Assembly: GCF_902497995.1 (NCBI RefSeq) | Contig: NZ_CABVII010000019.1 | Coordinates: 83,929-147,928 of the forward strand | Direction of reading: 5' to 3' | DNA length: 64,000 bases | DNA from: Pseudomonas fluorescens | GTDB lineage: Bacteria; Pseudomonadota; Gammaproteobacteria; Pseudomonadales; Pseudomonadaceae | In this document: positions 50,601 to 58,870 of the stretch, in pieces | How the letters are laid out: the number at the start of each line of letters is the position of its first letter | Numbering within the stretch: position 1 is the first letter of the stretch | The notes under the pieces: model-generated | The model's database searches: none | What the model was told of the DNA's origin: nothing | Seen by the model: only the letters and a program-made list of their open reading frames with translations | Translations under genes and position numbers: made by a program

Positions 50601-51662
50601 ATGCCCGCAGATATTGATTTCAACGGAAATGAAGACCTCAACCAGAGAAGAAAATTTTGGTTTGTGCGCGCTTTATATTTTGTCAGCAATATCTCAGAAC
50701 CCCAATGGGAGTGGCTTCAGGCCGACAGAGATACTATTCATGCTTTGAATGAGCGATCTAATCGGGTTGGTCACCACCACCACCCCTCTTGGCCAAGCCT
50801 ATCAGCGGTAAAAGTTGAGGCAATTCTTATCGCTTTTATTAGCCAGTGGCCTAAAGTCGACTTGCCAAATCATTGGGGTACAGAAAGTCCAAAAAAAGAA
50901 AACGCATATCGCTTTCTCAAAGACTTGGTTTGGTCGTTAAATTCCTTAGAATCCGATGATGCCCTACCGGTACTAGAAAATCTTCTTGCAGACTGTCGTT
51001 TCGAGGACATGCATAAAGATTTAATGAGTATTCGCAGTGGTCAGCTAAGAAAAATGGCGCTTAGAGATTTTGTCCCACCTACACCACGAGAAATCGTGGA
51101 TCTCTTGGACAACGACGCTATTGTTACTGTGGAAGGTTTGCGTCAACTTGTCATAGAAGAACTTCATAGCTTTCAGAAAACTATAGATGGAGGTGAGTTC
51201 AACACGGGAGACCTTTTTTATGACAAAGAAGAGCGGCTGGATGAAGTGCCCGCAACGCTAATTATTGCTGAGCGTCTACATCTGAGACTTGAGCCACAAG
51301 GTATATCTGTAACACCGGAGCATCAGCTAAAAAATGCTAACCGGAGCGACTTCACCATGACCAAAATGATTGGTGGAAAAAGGAAGCTGCTCGTCACAGA
51401 AGTGAAAGGTCAATGGCATAAGGATTTATACAGCGCCGCCCAAGCTCAACTGCATGCACGTTACTCCAAACATCCAGATGCCGAAGAGCAAGGCATTTTC
51501 CTGGTTCTATGGTTTGGTAAAGACGAACTGGTAGCGGGGCGCAAGAGACATGGTATTGAAACCCCTAAGGAGCTGAAAAGTAGTATTGAAGCCGCGCTCC
51601 CTCCGCAGCTAATGGGGTTGGTAGATGTGTTTGTCCTGGACGTATCTAAATCCAGAAAGTAA
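47640..51662 (+). CDS. NACHT-like STAND NTPase with C-terminal PD-(D/E)XK nuclease signature
   Basis: A single 1340-residue protein, probably an anti-phage defence effector. The N-terminus is a P-loop NTPase: Walker A EPGGGKTALL with K40, NACHT-type Walker B LVIDAFDEL (D76, D79, E80), and a sensor stretch VIISSR at 104-109. A long helical middle (about 300-1180) has no clear repeats and carries a cysteine cluster C564, C566, C573, C575. The C-terminal 150 residues show RSDF with D1237, then LLVTEVKGQW with E1254 and K1256, plus a helix and LVLWFG, fitting a PD-(D/E)XK nuclease. Codon use is more AT-rich than core genes. Placing the nuclease at the C-terminus, after the sensor-like region, differs from Avs proteins, which have it at the N-terminus. 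Function is inferred. Confidence 0.8.
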   Translation: MSPTFYLPRRLSANDKTYSEGELLLTSNYVVVLSEPGGGKTALLNSLAGLLGVFSVSANVFSYRGGATQNSALVIDAFDELAKIDHTGINRLLANASHVNPTHVIISSRSSEWDNAATYAFAEFLGHEPLVVRLCEFDEDEQRAIFDDHATGEDFAAFRAEVARFDLDALLPNPQFLKLFADAYLESNRHFLDKRSIFSQAVERLAREVNPKIANKSNAVSIADKVSFGSEIFAKVLLSGAEGLTTSEASESRVYPLLESLSRRNMPPTDILATRLFKPGDFLDQHRPVHKVVAEYCAADYLTKRIADPADSLTLSKCLPIIAPNSTVRDELRGLLGWMASLGNRGIQEATIQLDPYAVLANGDPSQLESSSKRLLIRRLKDVETKDPYFRRGDFWRRFSIAGFFTKDVMDEIRPILEPANEGHLRDLILELLIGSKAVEQLEKELQRLLLAPNESESARLLASKSLLEMAEHDHLSDLAKLIHEGSQSSLRVAADIFESVCPDSFGHTILLAFFQACADLYPRGHDHYDRTIGARYFVKRLINTLNLDTVEWLLDELCKYLVCTCGKEYYECECRTGASKIIGSMLDRFFELALPPYDPIRIWKWVENLNFYQRKSASQSRAVQVLQADTQLRQGIVAHVFGTLASRDAIFETRIHKFDFHSHSGLGLYSDDHKFLVDFAFETNNSVLWASFVATHQYHSNRETRHADNFRRHLRSHALAKPAFMREWVKINRSAAHSERLHSMPRLRRKIGRNKRKQQNTHAENIKYVQENREFVESGRHWGCLVRFADLVLMHPDKIEDEFGDESIVRNGLRNCLAFITPYVPDLLKLAELRCASRGASTERILFAACLEIMRLKHSLDEVDLQLLKSLRATINVNYSAVTEDEKNALNREVDRRVFSYQGSAEDFLREFIEPQLASAGCPNADILVLRSDDVFSHLRAELSIEWLMNFDTLALGTLDTLFDIAAQFSNPGALVEIIHKRCQDLMPADIDFNGNEDLNQRRKFWFVRALYFVSNISEPQWEWLQADRDTIHALNERSNRVGHHHHPSWPSLSAVKVEAILIAFISQWPKVDLPNHWGTESPKKENAYRFLKDLVWSLNSLESDDALPVLENLLADCRFEDMHKDLMSIRSGQLRKMALRDFVPPTPREIVDLLDNDAIVTVEGLRQLVIEELHSFQKTIDGGEFNTGDLFYDKEERLDEVPATLIIAERLHLRLEPQGISVTPEHQLKNANRSDFTMTKMIGGKRKLLVTEVKGQWHKDLYSAAQAQLHARYSKHPDAEEQGIFLVLWFGKDELVAGRKRHGIETPKELKSSIEAALPPQLMGLVDVFVLDVSKSRK

Positions 51663-52144
51663 GAAATTCTAGTTGGGTAATTGCACAGACTTTCCCACCC
51701 GTTTGCATTCGACCTGACCAGTCATTTGGATCGGATTTTACCAGCACACTTCGCGGACATGACCGGCAGAGAACGACCGAGGCTGTGTAAAAACGTTTTT
51801 GAGTAGGTTTATCCGTCTGAACCGGAGTAAAAACCGCGATCCTACGCAAATTTCAGGCCTGCTGATTAACCAAGAGAGCCGTCAGATTTTACGTAGCAAC
51901 GCAGACTTCAAAATGGTGTATGCGTTTTTACACAGCCTGGACCCGTAGCGGACATAGGAGGAGCTATATTGTTTCGAATCGATCACTCGGGTCCGACTGG
52001 CCTAATGAAATGATCAGCGGCCTATGAACTGAATTTTATGCCATATAATTAAAGCCGCTCAGTGTAAGAAGGAGCTGCAACACATTGTTAGACAGAATGA
52101 CAAAAGTAAGCGCGTAAAGTTATTAAATAATATGCAATTCGCTA
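51663..52144. other. AT-rich gap containing a MITE
   Basis: No gene is seen. The MITE-like element occupies 51781-51937. Confidence 0.5.
51781..51937. mobile_element. 157-bp MITE with perfect terminal inverted repeats
   Basis: Left end GGCTGTGTAAAAACG and right end CGTTTTTACACAGCC are perfect 15-bp inverted repeats. There is no coding capacity. No autonomous partner with these ends is in the window. Confidence 0.7.
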
Positions 52145-52840
52145 TTATTTTCCATTTTCTTCACCAAGCCTCATCACCGCCAGCCTAATACTCCACTTGC
52201 AGTTTTTTTCATTTAGATCTTTTAAAAGCTTCTTGGTTTCTCCTTTAGAGGTTATCCAGTCAATTGAAATTTTACATGCCGGACTATAATTATTTTTTTC
52301 ACCATAATATTTCAGGCTTTTAATAGTCTGTGGCAGGGCGATTGAATTGGTTAGAAATAGTCTATATAGCTCACTATTTTTTTCTTTTATAATACCGGGG
52401 TTTTTGTAAATATCAGGAAGCTCATTGTAGTAAATCACGCCGCTGAGCTTAGGAGGATCGTTGTTTTTATCTTTGCTTTCATCTTCTCCTGAGAATTTAA
52501 AAACAATACCGATATCCTGTACGAAGGCAGGATGATCTCCCGTATTTGAGATTGCAACCTGTATACCTTTTAAGGAGTGCCCAGAGTCTTCATGCTTGAT
52601 CACGTTAAAATATGCATTGGCTGAAATAATAGTTAGCTCGTCTTTAAATCCTATGACATATTTCCTAATGATAGGTTCAGCCCAGGCGAAAGTTGCAATC
52701 GCTGCCAAAAACAATGCTAAGAACGCACTTATTTCGCTCGAATGTCTCCTCCAATCTAGCAGAGATCCACATTCTATGCACTTTTTAGACTTTATATTTA
52801 TTTTGCTCTGACAATCCTTGCACACCTTTTTTTCATCCAT
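52145..52840 (-). CDS. Zinc-ribbon membrane protein of unknown function
   Basis: 231 residues. The start has a zinc ribbon (CKDCQSKINIKSKKCIECGS, two CxxC pairs), then one membrane segment (FLALFLAAIATFAWAEPII, about 39-58), and a C-terminal domain of about 170 residues with predicted beta structure outside or inside the membrane. It is strongly AT-rich compared with the host, which suggests recent acquisition. It lies near the NACHT gene on the opposite strand; a link is possible but not shown. The ATG at 52840 is the only good start. Confidence 0.7.
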   Translation of the reverse strand: MDEKKVCKDCQSKINIKSKKCIECGSLLDWRRHSSEISAFLALFLAAIATFAWAEPIIRKYVIGFKDELTIISANAYFNVIKHEDSGHSLKGIQVAISNTGDHPAFVQDIGIVFKFSGEDESKDKNNDPPKLSGVIYYNELPDIYKNPGIIKEKNSELYRLFLTNSIALPQTIKSLKYYGEKNNYSPACKISIDWITSKGETKKLLKDLNEKNCKWSIRLAVMRLGEENGK

Positions 52841-52852
52841 AGTTTTAACCCC

Positions 52853-53140
52853 TTAATTGCTCTGCTCTACATGTAGCTCGGACTTTCTGCAGGATTGATG
52901 GCTGTGATTGCTTGTTTCGCTTCCCAAAGCGCTGCATACAGCCATTCCTCGCAAAATACCGGCGGGTGGTGAACAACGCGGGGCGTTTTGATGAGGTGGT
53001 GATGTATGTCGGCGAGAATATTTCCCACCACCTGTCGGAGTGGGCAGTCCCGGTTGACAGTCGATCAAGTACAGGGTGCGGGCCATTGCGCACTCGAGCA
53101 GGAGGGTGAGTTGAGCTTGCTGTTTTTCCATGTTTGCCAT
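52853..53140 (-). CDS. Possible small protein, unrecognised
   Basis: A 95-codon frame with a basic, serine-rich translation (RTLYLIDCQPGLPTPTGGGK, then SRRHTSPPHQNAPRCSPPAG). Another long frame overlaps it on the same strand. No ribosome site or domain is clear, and it may be decayed sequence. Confidence 0.25.
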   Translation of the reverse strand: MANMEKQQAQLTLLLECAMARTLYLIDCQPGLPTPTGGGKYSRRHTSPPHQNAPRCSPPAGILRGMAVCSALGSETSNHSHQSCRKSELHVEQSN

Positions 53141-53410
53141 AGAAATCTGCCTGTAAAGAGCATAGGAGCAGTTAAGCAGAGTTCACGAAAACTGAAGGAA
53201 ATCAAGAAGGGATCTCTTCCGCAGTCACTGCATCTAGGGACAGGTTGAAGGTTTAGGAAAATTCAGGGCAAATTCAGGGCCATCATAGACCGTAAGACGC
53301 TACGGGTGAAGGACGGAAGCATTGTAGTTGCTGTGCTGAAACGGTCCAATGGGACGCGAAAATGGGTTCGAATCCTTGGAGTCGCGAGGGTGTCCATCTC
53401 AGTCGTACTA
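53141..53410. other. Gap before the IS5-type element
   Basis: No gene is recognised. A GGGTTCGAATCC word at 53364-53375 resembles a tRNA T-arm, but no cloverleaf can be drawn around it. Confidence 0.4.
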
Positions 53411-54260
53411 GGCTCTGTACGAAAAGTAATGTCGCAAACACCGCATGGCACAGGCCAATGAGACCATCGCAGCAAAACTTTTCGCGAGCTTGTCGAAGCG
53501 TGTAACGATGCGGCGGTTCTCCTTCAGCCATCCGAACATGCGCTCGATGATGTTGCGCTGTCGGTATTTGCGGCGATCAAACAGCCTGGGTAAACCCGGT
53601 CGAGGCTTGCGCTTCATGCTTCGCAACGGGATCACTGGCTGCATCCGATAGCGATCGCAGTAACGGCGCAAGGCCTCGGCGTCATAGCCCTTGTCGGCCA
53701 GCAGCCATCGACAGCGTTTGCGGGGACGGCCGCGCAGGCTTGGGATGTAAGCCTCATCCAGCAGCGGTTGGGCATAGGCGATATCGCTGGCCTGCCCGCC
53801 TGAAAGTAGAAAGTGCAAAGGCACGCCATTGGCATCGCACAGCATGTGAGTCTTGGTCGTCAGGCCGCCCCGGCTGCGGCCGAGCGCGTGGTCTTGCGGT
53901 TCTTCAGGCTCCCTTTTTTCCCGGCGCCTGATGAGGCTCGGGTTGCACGCACAGCGGTGGAATCGATCATCCAGGTGTCCAGGTCGATCAAGCCTTGCTC
54001 GTTGAGTTTGATGTGAAGACGTTTGAGCAATTGATCGAAGGCGCCTCGGTTGCGCCAATCACGAAAGCGTTGATAGACCGTAGACCAAGGCCCGACACGC
54101 TCCGGCATGTCTCGCCAAGCAGCGCCTGAGCAAAGCACCCATAGGATGCCATTCAGCATCAAGCGATCATCTGCCCTTGGGCGACCACCGTGCCGGGTTC
54201 GATGAAGAGGTCTGCAACCAATTCCCAGGCTGCGTCGGGGAGTTCATACCGTTTGGCCAT
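53408..54260 (-). pseudogene. IS5-family transposase, two frames plus an extra frameshift
   Basis: From ATG 54260 the frame starts MAKRYELPDAAWELVADLFI but soon leaves the expected sequence near 54190 and stops at IA. A second frame starts at MMLNGILWVLCSGAAWRDMP and includes the first DDE aspartate region (DLDTWMIDSTAVRATRA); a third has LLADKGYDAEALRRYC and ERMFGWLKENRRIVTRFDKL. Frameshifting between the last two is usual in IS427 elements, but the N-terminal break is an additional indel, so the enzyme is probably inactive. Confidence 0.8.
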
Positions 54261-54351
54261 CGTGGGCTCCTGCCTTTGATGGACGCGGACTCTACTGAAT
54301 CCCGACGTATACGGGGTTCAAATGAGTTTCAGCTGATTTCGTACAGACCCT
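53411..54351 (-). mobile_element. IS5-family (IS427-like) insertion sequence, inactive
   Basis: The ends GGCTCTGTACGAAA (53411) and the inverted TTTCGTACAGACC (to about 54351) define the element. It is flanked by CTA on each side, a short target duplication typical of this group. It carries one broken transposase gene. Confidence 0.75.
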
Positions 54352-54564
54352 AAGACGATTAACTGTCGTCAGTGTAGTCATCTAGAAATGGTATCGCTGA
54401 TTCCCTGCCTTGATGGATAGTGGAGTGGTCTAATGACCGGACACCCATTTAGGCGCTGAAAGGCCTGCTTTTGGTGGCTAACCCGAGCGACATCTCTGGA
54501 AGGGGGCCCGGCCTGACGTCATTGGCGATAATCGGCCAATTTGCGACAGTCAAAATATCCCTGC

Positions 54565-54831
54565 ATGACGCACGGCCTGATCTACACTTCACCCAATCTT
54601 TCCATTGATGACGCGCTCTCGTCCTTGTGGCCTAACAGACCTACCCGTGATCTTGCAGAGCAGTACATTCGGCATGCGCCACGCCAGATCGACACCGCGT
54701 TCCAGCGCCGCATTGAAGCTGCGTTCGGCTGGACATGCGTTGAAAGGGCCGATGTTGGGCAATTCATTCAAGCCGAAGCCGCTTCGCAGCTCGGTTTGAT
54801 TCAGGTGTTAGGACACACTGAATGCGGGTAG
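54565..54831 (+). CDS. Small protein of unknown function
   Basis: An 88-residue frame from MTHGLIYTSPNLSIDDALSS ending VLGHTECG. The sequence is balanced and looks protein-like (RHAPRQIDTAFQRRIEAAFG), but I know no family and the ribosome site is weak. It may be a truncated gene. Confidence 0.4.
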   Translation: MTHGLIYTSPNLSIDDALSSLWPNRPTRDLAEQYIRHAPRQIDTAFQRRIEAAFGWTCVERADVGQFIQAEAASQLGLIQVLGHTECG

Positions 54832-54858
54832 CTTGCTCACCAATTATGAGAAAACGCC

Positions 54859-55356
54859 ATGACCTTTGATAACGGGCTCAAGATCCTGACCGTGCTTGGT
54901 GCGATGGCCAGCTTTCTCTGGGGTGTGTATCAATGGCGGGAAAAATCGTCGCAAGAACTCGAAGCGCAGAAGCAGGAGTATGCGCGCCTAATCGAGACTC
55001 GAAGAATCGAAGCCACGAAGCCGTTTCTCGTGCGTCAACTAGCTCTATACGCAGAGGCCACGAAGGTTGCGGCACAGGTAGCAACTCAAGGCAACTCTGA
55101 CTCCGGGAAGAAGGCGTTGGTTCGTTTTTGGGAACTTTATTGGGGAGAGCTTGCGCTCGTGGAAAACCATTCGGTCGAAACCGCCATGAAACGAATGGGG
55201 GAAGCGCTTCGTACCAATGCTTCAACTCAGGAGCTTGAGCAAGCCTCTCTCGCCGTGGCTCATGCGTGTAGAGACTCACTGGACCGGTCTTGGGGCATCA
55301 GGGCCTGGTCCTCCCCGGACGAGGCGGCATCCCCGGCCCCTCATGTCAAACGTTAG
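54859..55356 (+). CDS. Membrane-anchored protein of unknown function
   Basis: A 165-residue protein with one N-terminal membrane segment (LKILTVLGAMASFLWGVYQW, residues 7-26) followed by a helical, coiled-coil-prone cytoplasmic or periplasmic domain (EKSSQELEAQKQEYARLIET). Such single-pass small proteins are frequent in genomic islands. It ends 16 bp before the next gene, probably cotranscribed. No known domain is recognised. Confidence 0.65.
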   Translation: MTFDNGLKILTVLGAMASFLWGVYQWREKSSQELEAQKQEYARLIETRRIEATKPFLVRQLALYAEATKVAAQVATQGNSDSGKKALVRFWELYWGELALVENHSVETAMKRMGEALRTNASTQELEQASLAVAHACRDSLDRSWGIRAWSSPDEAASPAPHVKR

Positions 55357-55372
55357 CCGTCAGGAGTGCGCC

Positions 55373-55874
55373 GTGTCAGACGAGAAACCTTCCATTAATT
55401 GGGGCACGTTTGTGGCGCAGACTGTCCTTGCTGCAGTGCTTAGTGCCGGTGCGATCGGCGCCGTTCTGAATTACTTGTGGCTAGACCCCAAAAAGTCCGC
55501 CGTGGCGTGGAAGGAGCTCTCTCTAGAGCGTGTCATCGCGCCTATCGTCCTGAACCTCGATCGAACGAAGATCGCGTACGCGCGGTATCAGAAGGAGAGT
55601 AGCTTTGGTTTTGCTGCCATGCTCTACGAGAGCAATCGTAGAAATAGAGAGATCATTCTAGCGAACGGGCATTTGCTTGGTCGCTCACTACGACATCTGG
55701 ACAAAGCGATATGAGGCGACTCTCGGAGACAGGAAGCTGAAACCCGATGAAAAGTTCGAACTCGGATATGCTGATCTTTCGTTCGAGCCGTGCAGCGAAT
55801 TCCCAAAGTTGTCTGAGGAAAAGTTTCGCCAAGTCTTTGAGCGCTTTCGCAAAGACGTCAAGAAAGACGGCTAA
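55373..55874 (+). pseudogene. Frameshifted single-pass membrane protein gene
   Basis: GTG at 55373 with CAGGAG upstream starts a protein with a membrane segment (WGTFVAQTVLAAVLSAGAIG) followed by ARYQKESSFGFAAMLYESNR. Near 55675 the frame shifts by one base: the coherent continuation is VAHYDIWTKRYEATLGDRKL to the stop at 55874 in another frame. A single indel explains it. It follows the membrane protein gene at 54859. Confidence 0.65.
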
Positions 55875-56382
55875 CCTTGGCTTTATACAATCCCGACAAT
55901 TAAAGTCAGAAAGCTTCCTCGCTTCTAAAATTTTTCAAGAAGGCTGTAAGCGGCCGGTAACCGTCCGGCCAAGTCATCTGCCCAGCCCCGCCCCGCAAAG
56001 CCAAGACATGGTGTGCACTTAAATACGTGGACACTTTCGCCCTTAATGCTGGGATTCTGAAGGTGTGTTCAGCGACCCCTTACTCCGATAGAGTTTCGGT
56101 CCATGATGATGCTCCATGCCGCGTGGCGGCAAAAGTTGGGGAGAAGTGTGGTCTTGGCAAAGGGGGGCGGCAGGGTAAGACTGCGCGGCCATCGCCTCGT
56201 CGGCGGTGATCATGCGTATCACGTCGCGTTGGACCAATGCCCAGCGGTCCAGTGTCGTGTTCTTGTCCATGGCTTTTCTTATGCATGCCACCCTCTGTGA
56301 TGGTGGTGGAATGGTGGCAATTTTGGCTCGTGTGAGGTATATAAGTGAGGAACGAATCGTTATTTGTGATAAGGCTCGATAT
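55875..56382. other. Gap with no secure gene
   Basis: A minus-strand frame at 56043-56270 (MDKNTTLDRWALVQRDVIRM) looks protein-like at its start but degenerates; it may be a gene fragment. Nothing else is recognised. Confidence 0.35.
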
Positions 56383-57069
56383 ATGGAAAACGGCGGAAAA
56401 ATAACAGATGAAAAATTTGATTTAAAATCAGATTTAATAAATGTAACTCCGTTAGTGTTGCTAATATGTGCTGCAGCTGCTGTATATTGTTACGTTGATG
56501 TTTTTGGGTGGCAATTTTCCAAAAATCAAAGCGACTGGTCTGCTTTTGGTAGTTATATTGGCGGGATTTTTAGTCCGTTGGTGTCGTTCATAACATTGTT
56601 GGCGGTTTTAAAAACTGTTGCCTTGCAGCGTGAGTTATTGGCGACGCAGCGTTCGGAGTTTAAGTCTATGCAGGCGCTGCAGCAAAAAACCTTTGATGTT
56701 CAGCAGTCCCAGATTAACGAGGCAGCTATCAAGTCTTATGTTGATGGTATAGCGCGATTCAGGGAGTTTGGTTTGCAGATGATAGATAGGCATATTCTTC
56801 TTTTTGAAAATAAATTGGATAGGGCTGAGGCTAATATTGGTAGATATAATGAAGTAATGACGGTCAACCGTATAGGGCTTAAGCCAGGGTTGATGAGTGA
56901 GGCGCTGAGGCAGAAAGAAACTAGTGCCAAAATGATAGAGCACCTCGTAGCCCTGTCCGTAACCATCTCCCAAGATGAGTTTTCGACAATTGAAAGTATT
57001 CAGGATTTTTATAGAAATGGTATGTCGAAAGTTTTTTCTAATGAGGTGGCTGAATCTGAATCCTGCTGA
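56383..57069 (+). CDS. Two-pass membrane protein with coiled coil
   Basis: A 228-residue AT-rich protein. Two membrane segments (VTPLVLLICAAAAVYCYVDV and FGSYIGGIFSPLVSFITLLA) are followed by a coiled-coil stretch (QRELLATQRSEFKSMQALQQ) and a helical C-terminus. This layout is common in accessory-island proteins sometimes linked to phage defence, but no specific family is recognised. The ATG at 56383 is preferred because longer frames run through decayed sequence; the ribosome site (AAGG) is modest. Confidence 0.65.
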   Translation: MENGGKITDEKFDLKSDLINVTPLVLLICAAAAVYCYVDVFGWQFSKNQSDWSAFGSYIGGIFSPLVSFITLLAVLKTVALQRELLATQRSEFKSMQALQQKTFDVQQSQINEAAIKSYVDGIARFREFGLQMIDRHILLFENKLDRAEANIGRYNEVMTVNRIGLKPGLMSEALRQKETSAKMIEHLVALSVTISQDEFSTIESIQDFYRNGMSKVFSNEVAESESC

Positions 57070-57333
57070 GTTACAGCATTCTCTTGCGGCTGAACTCTAA
57101 CATCAGCCCAGGCGACAGCGTGATCTTATGTCGGGGGCCAAGGGGAGAGATTTATTTTGCCCCTGTCCCCTTTTTGGAAACAATGGCTCTCAGTGCTAGC
57201 GCCTCCGCAAACAGAAAAAGGGCCATGCTCAACACCGAAAGTCACAGCTTCATCATAGGCCCCCAGTTACCTAAACTGCCGCAGGCTAACGTGAAGCTTA
57301 AGCAGCATTTTGGCGGTCAGCTGAAAACGCGTG
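57070..57333. other. Gap with RAYT-type word
   Basis: GAGAGATTTATTTTGCCCCT at about 57145-57165 followed by GTCCCCTTTTT resembles the GATTTATTT/GTCCCC sites also seen at 57950-58000. No gene. Confidence 0.35.
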
Positions 57334-57720
57334 TTAGATCTCCAACGTTCCCGCACAGATAAGCCCCCCTAACATCGCGAAGAGCATTGAAATCAAGCCG
57401 CCCAGAAGTGCGGATAGTGCATGAGTTCTAGCGTTCGGCTTGCCCTTCCAGTCTGGATGGTTCCAGTTTGTCGCTAGTTTCAGGCCAAGCCACCCAATCA
57501 TGGCTGTAGGTCCCGCTGACACCTCAAGACCAATTAATATGGTGAAGAATAACCGTTCGATTACACCCGTGATCCATGGGGGAACGCCTTTGCTCCCCTC
57601 CGACAGTCGTGGCTTCGGCGAATCACCCAGCCACCAACGAAGGGCTTTTAGAAAAATCCAACATACGATGCCACCGCCCACCAACGACAACATCAAACCA
57701 ATGACCCATTCCTCTTTCAT
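57334..57720 (-). CDS. Small integral membrane protein of unknown function
   Basis: A 128-residue protein with about three hydrophobic segments (WVIGLMLSLVGGGIVCWIFL; LFFTILIGLEVSAGPTAMIG; ALLGGLISMLFAMLGGLICA). The ATG at 57720 follows GGAGGACC. No family is recognised. It stands alone in the accessory block. Confidence 0.65.
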   Translation of the reverse strand: MKEEWVIGLMLSLVGGGIVCWIFLKALRWWLGDSPKPRLSEGSKGVPPWITGVIERLFFTILIGLEVSAGPTAMIGWLGLKLATNWNHPDWKGKPNARTHALSALLGGLISMLFAMLGGLICAGTLEI

Positions 57721-58096
57721 TCGGTCCTCCGAGCATCTGTTGGTTACGCCAGTGAATAGTCAGAAGTATAGCTGGCTGTCCGCGACTTAGAGTTTTGATG
57801 TTGTTCACTGCCGGCCTTTACAAGGACTAGGCTGTAACCGCCAAGCTTTGACTTTAGTAGCCAACGGGCGAAAAAAGCGAAAAAAAGAAAAAAAGCGAAA
57901 AAAAGAAAAAAAGTGACAAAAAGAAAAAAGAGAAAAGAGAAAAAAGAGACGGATTTATTTAGTCAGTTTCTTTTTTTGAAAAAATAAATTTGTCCCCTTT
58001 GTTGTTTTTGGCTCAGTCTCCTTCCAGTCGCACTGTGCAATAGATAAAGTGAGTCATGGGGGCGATTTTTCATTATATCAAGAAGTTGTTTGAGTG
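57721..58096. repeat. Purine-rich simple repeat and AT-rich palindrome
   Basis: 57868-57949 consists of irregular GCGAAAAAA and GAAAAAA units, about 80 bases of only purines with two or three interruptions on the plus strand. It is followed by GACGGATTTATTTAGTCAG and a facing AAATAAATTTGTCCCC. No gene. Confidence 0.7.
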
Positions 58097-58717
58097 TTAA
58101 TTTAGAGGTAATGCATCGATTTGGGTCTGAATGTTAACTTTATCGCCTTTGAGTTTCTTTATTTCCGTACGCGCCGTTTCCATGATGGCAATTGCGATTT
58201 CCTTTTGGTCTAGTGGCGCGTACATAACGCCTGCGGCACCTCGACGATATTCCATTTCTGCGGCGAGAATTTTTTGGTCAAGAGCTTGTAATCGATTTTC
58301 AAGTTCGAGGCGCTTTGATGTGAGTGCGGTTTGGCGGATATCAATCTCATCTTGTTTTGCTTTCGCATCCGCTGCAGTTTTGGCACTTTCGACACCGGCG
58401 TTGATAGATACAGTTGCGATGGTTGTGAAAGTTACTAGGAGCACGATCACAGCAAGCATGAAATGCCGATGATTTCTAGCGCGAAGCCATTGCTCTGCTG
58501 AAATGCTTAATGGCAAAACTTCACCAAGTTCCAGTTGAATGAGCTTTGCACGTTCGTCAGCCGGAAGCTCGTGTACCCGAGCCATTAGTACCTTGAGGCG
58601 CACAGATCGATGCATCGCCCATGTCCAAGCAGCAACGGTAACCAAGTACCCGACTAGGGCATAAGGGCTTGTGGCGACTGTAGGCAGAGCTTTTAGAGCT
58701 TGAATGATGAATTCCAT
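58097..58717 (-). CDS. Two-pass membrane protein with long coiled coil
   Basis: 206 residues: a membrane segment at about 18-38 (SPYALVGYLVTVAAWTWAMH), a cytoplasmic linker (ARVHELPADERAKLIQLELG), a second membrane segment at about 85-108 (HFMLAVIVLLVTFTTIATVS) and a coiled coil at about 115-200 (TALTSKRLELENRLQALDQK). The ATG at 58717 has little ribosome-site support. No family is recognised. It is next to the IS1182 element. Confidence 0.65.
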   Translation of the reverse strand: MEFIIQALKALPTVATSPYALVGYLVTVAAWTWAMHRSVRLKVLMARVHELPADERAKLIQLELGEVLPLSISAEQWLRARNHRHFMLAVIVLLVTFTTIATVSINAGVESAKTAADAKAKQDEIDIRQTALTSKRLELENRLQALDQKILAAEMEYRRGAAGVMYAPLDQKEIAIAIMETARTEIKKLKGDKVNIQTQIDALPLN

Positions 58718-58870
58718 GCCTACCCACCTTTTTTCGGGTTTGATAGCCTCAAGAGTAGTACAGGGAGAAAAAGAGGCCAGCCGAATTGAACGAAGGGAAC
58801 AGCTTTTTCTGCTAATTTCAGCACGTCTTTCTGACTATTTGTCGTCTGGCTTGAAAGTCCACTATTGGCC

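Noticed and set aside
53364..53375. GGGTTCGAATCC, a tRNA T-arm-like word that could mark an attachment site
   Set aside because: No acceptor, D or anticodon arms can be paired around it, and no integrase gene is present.
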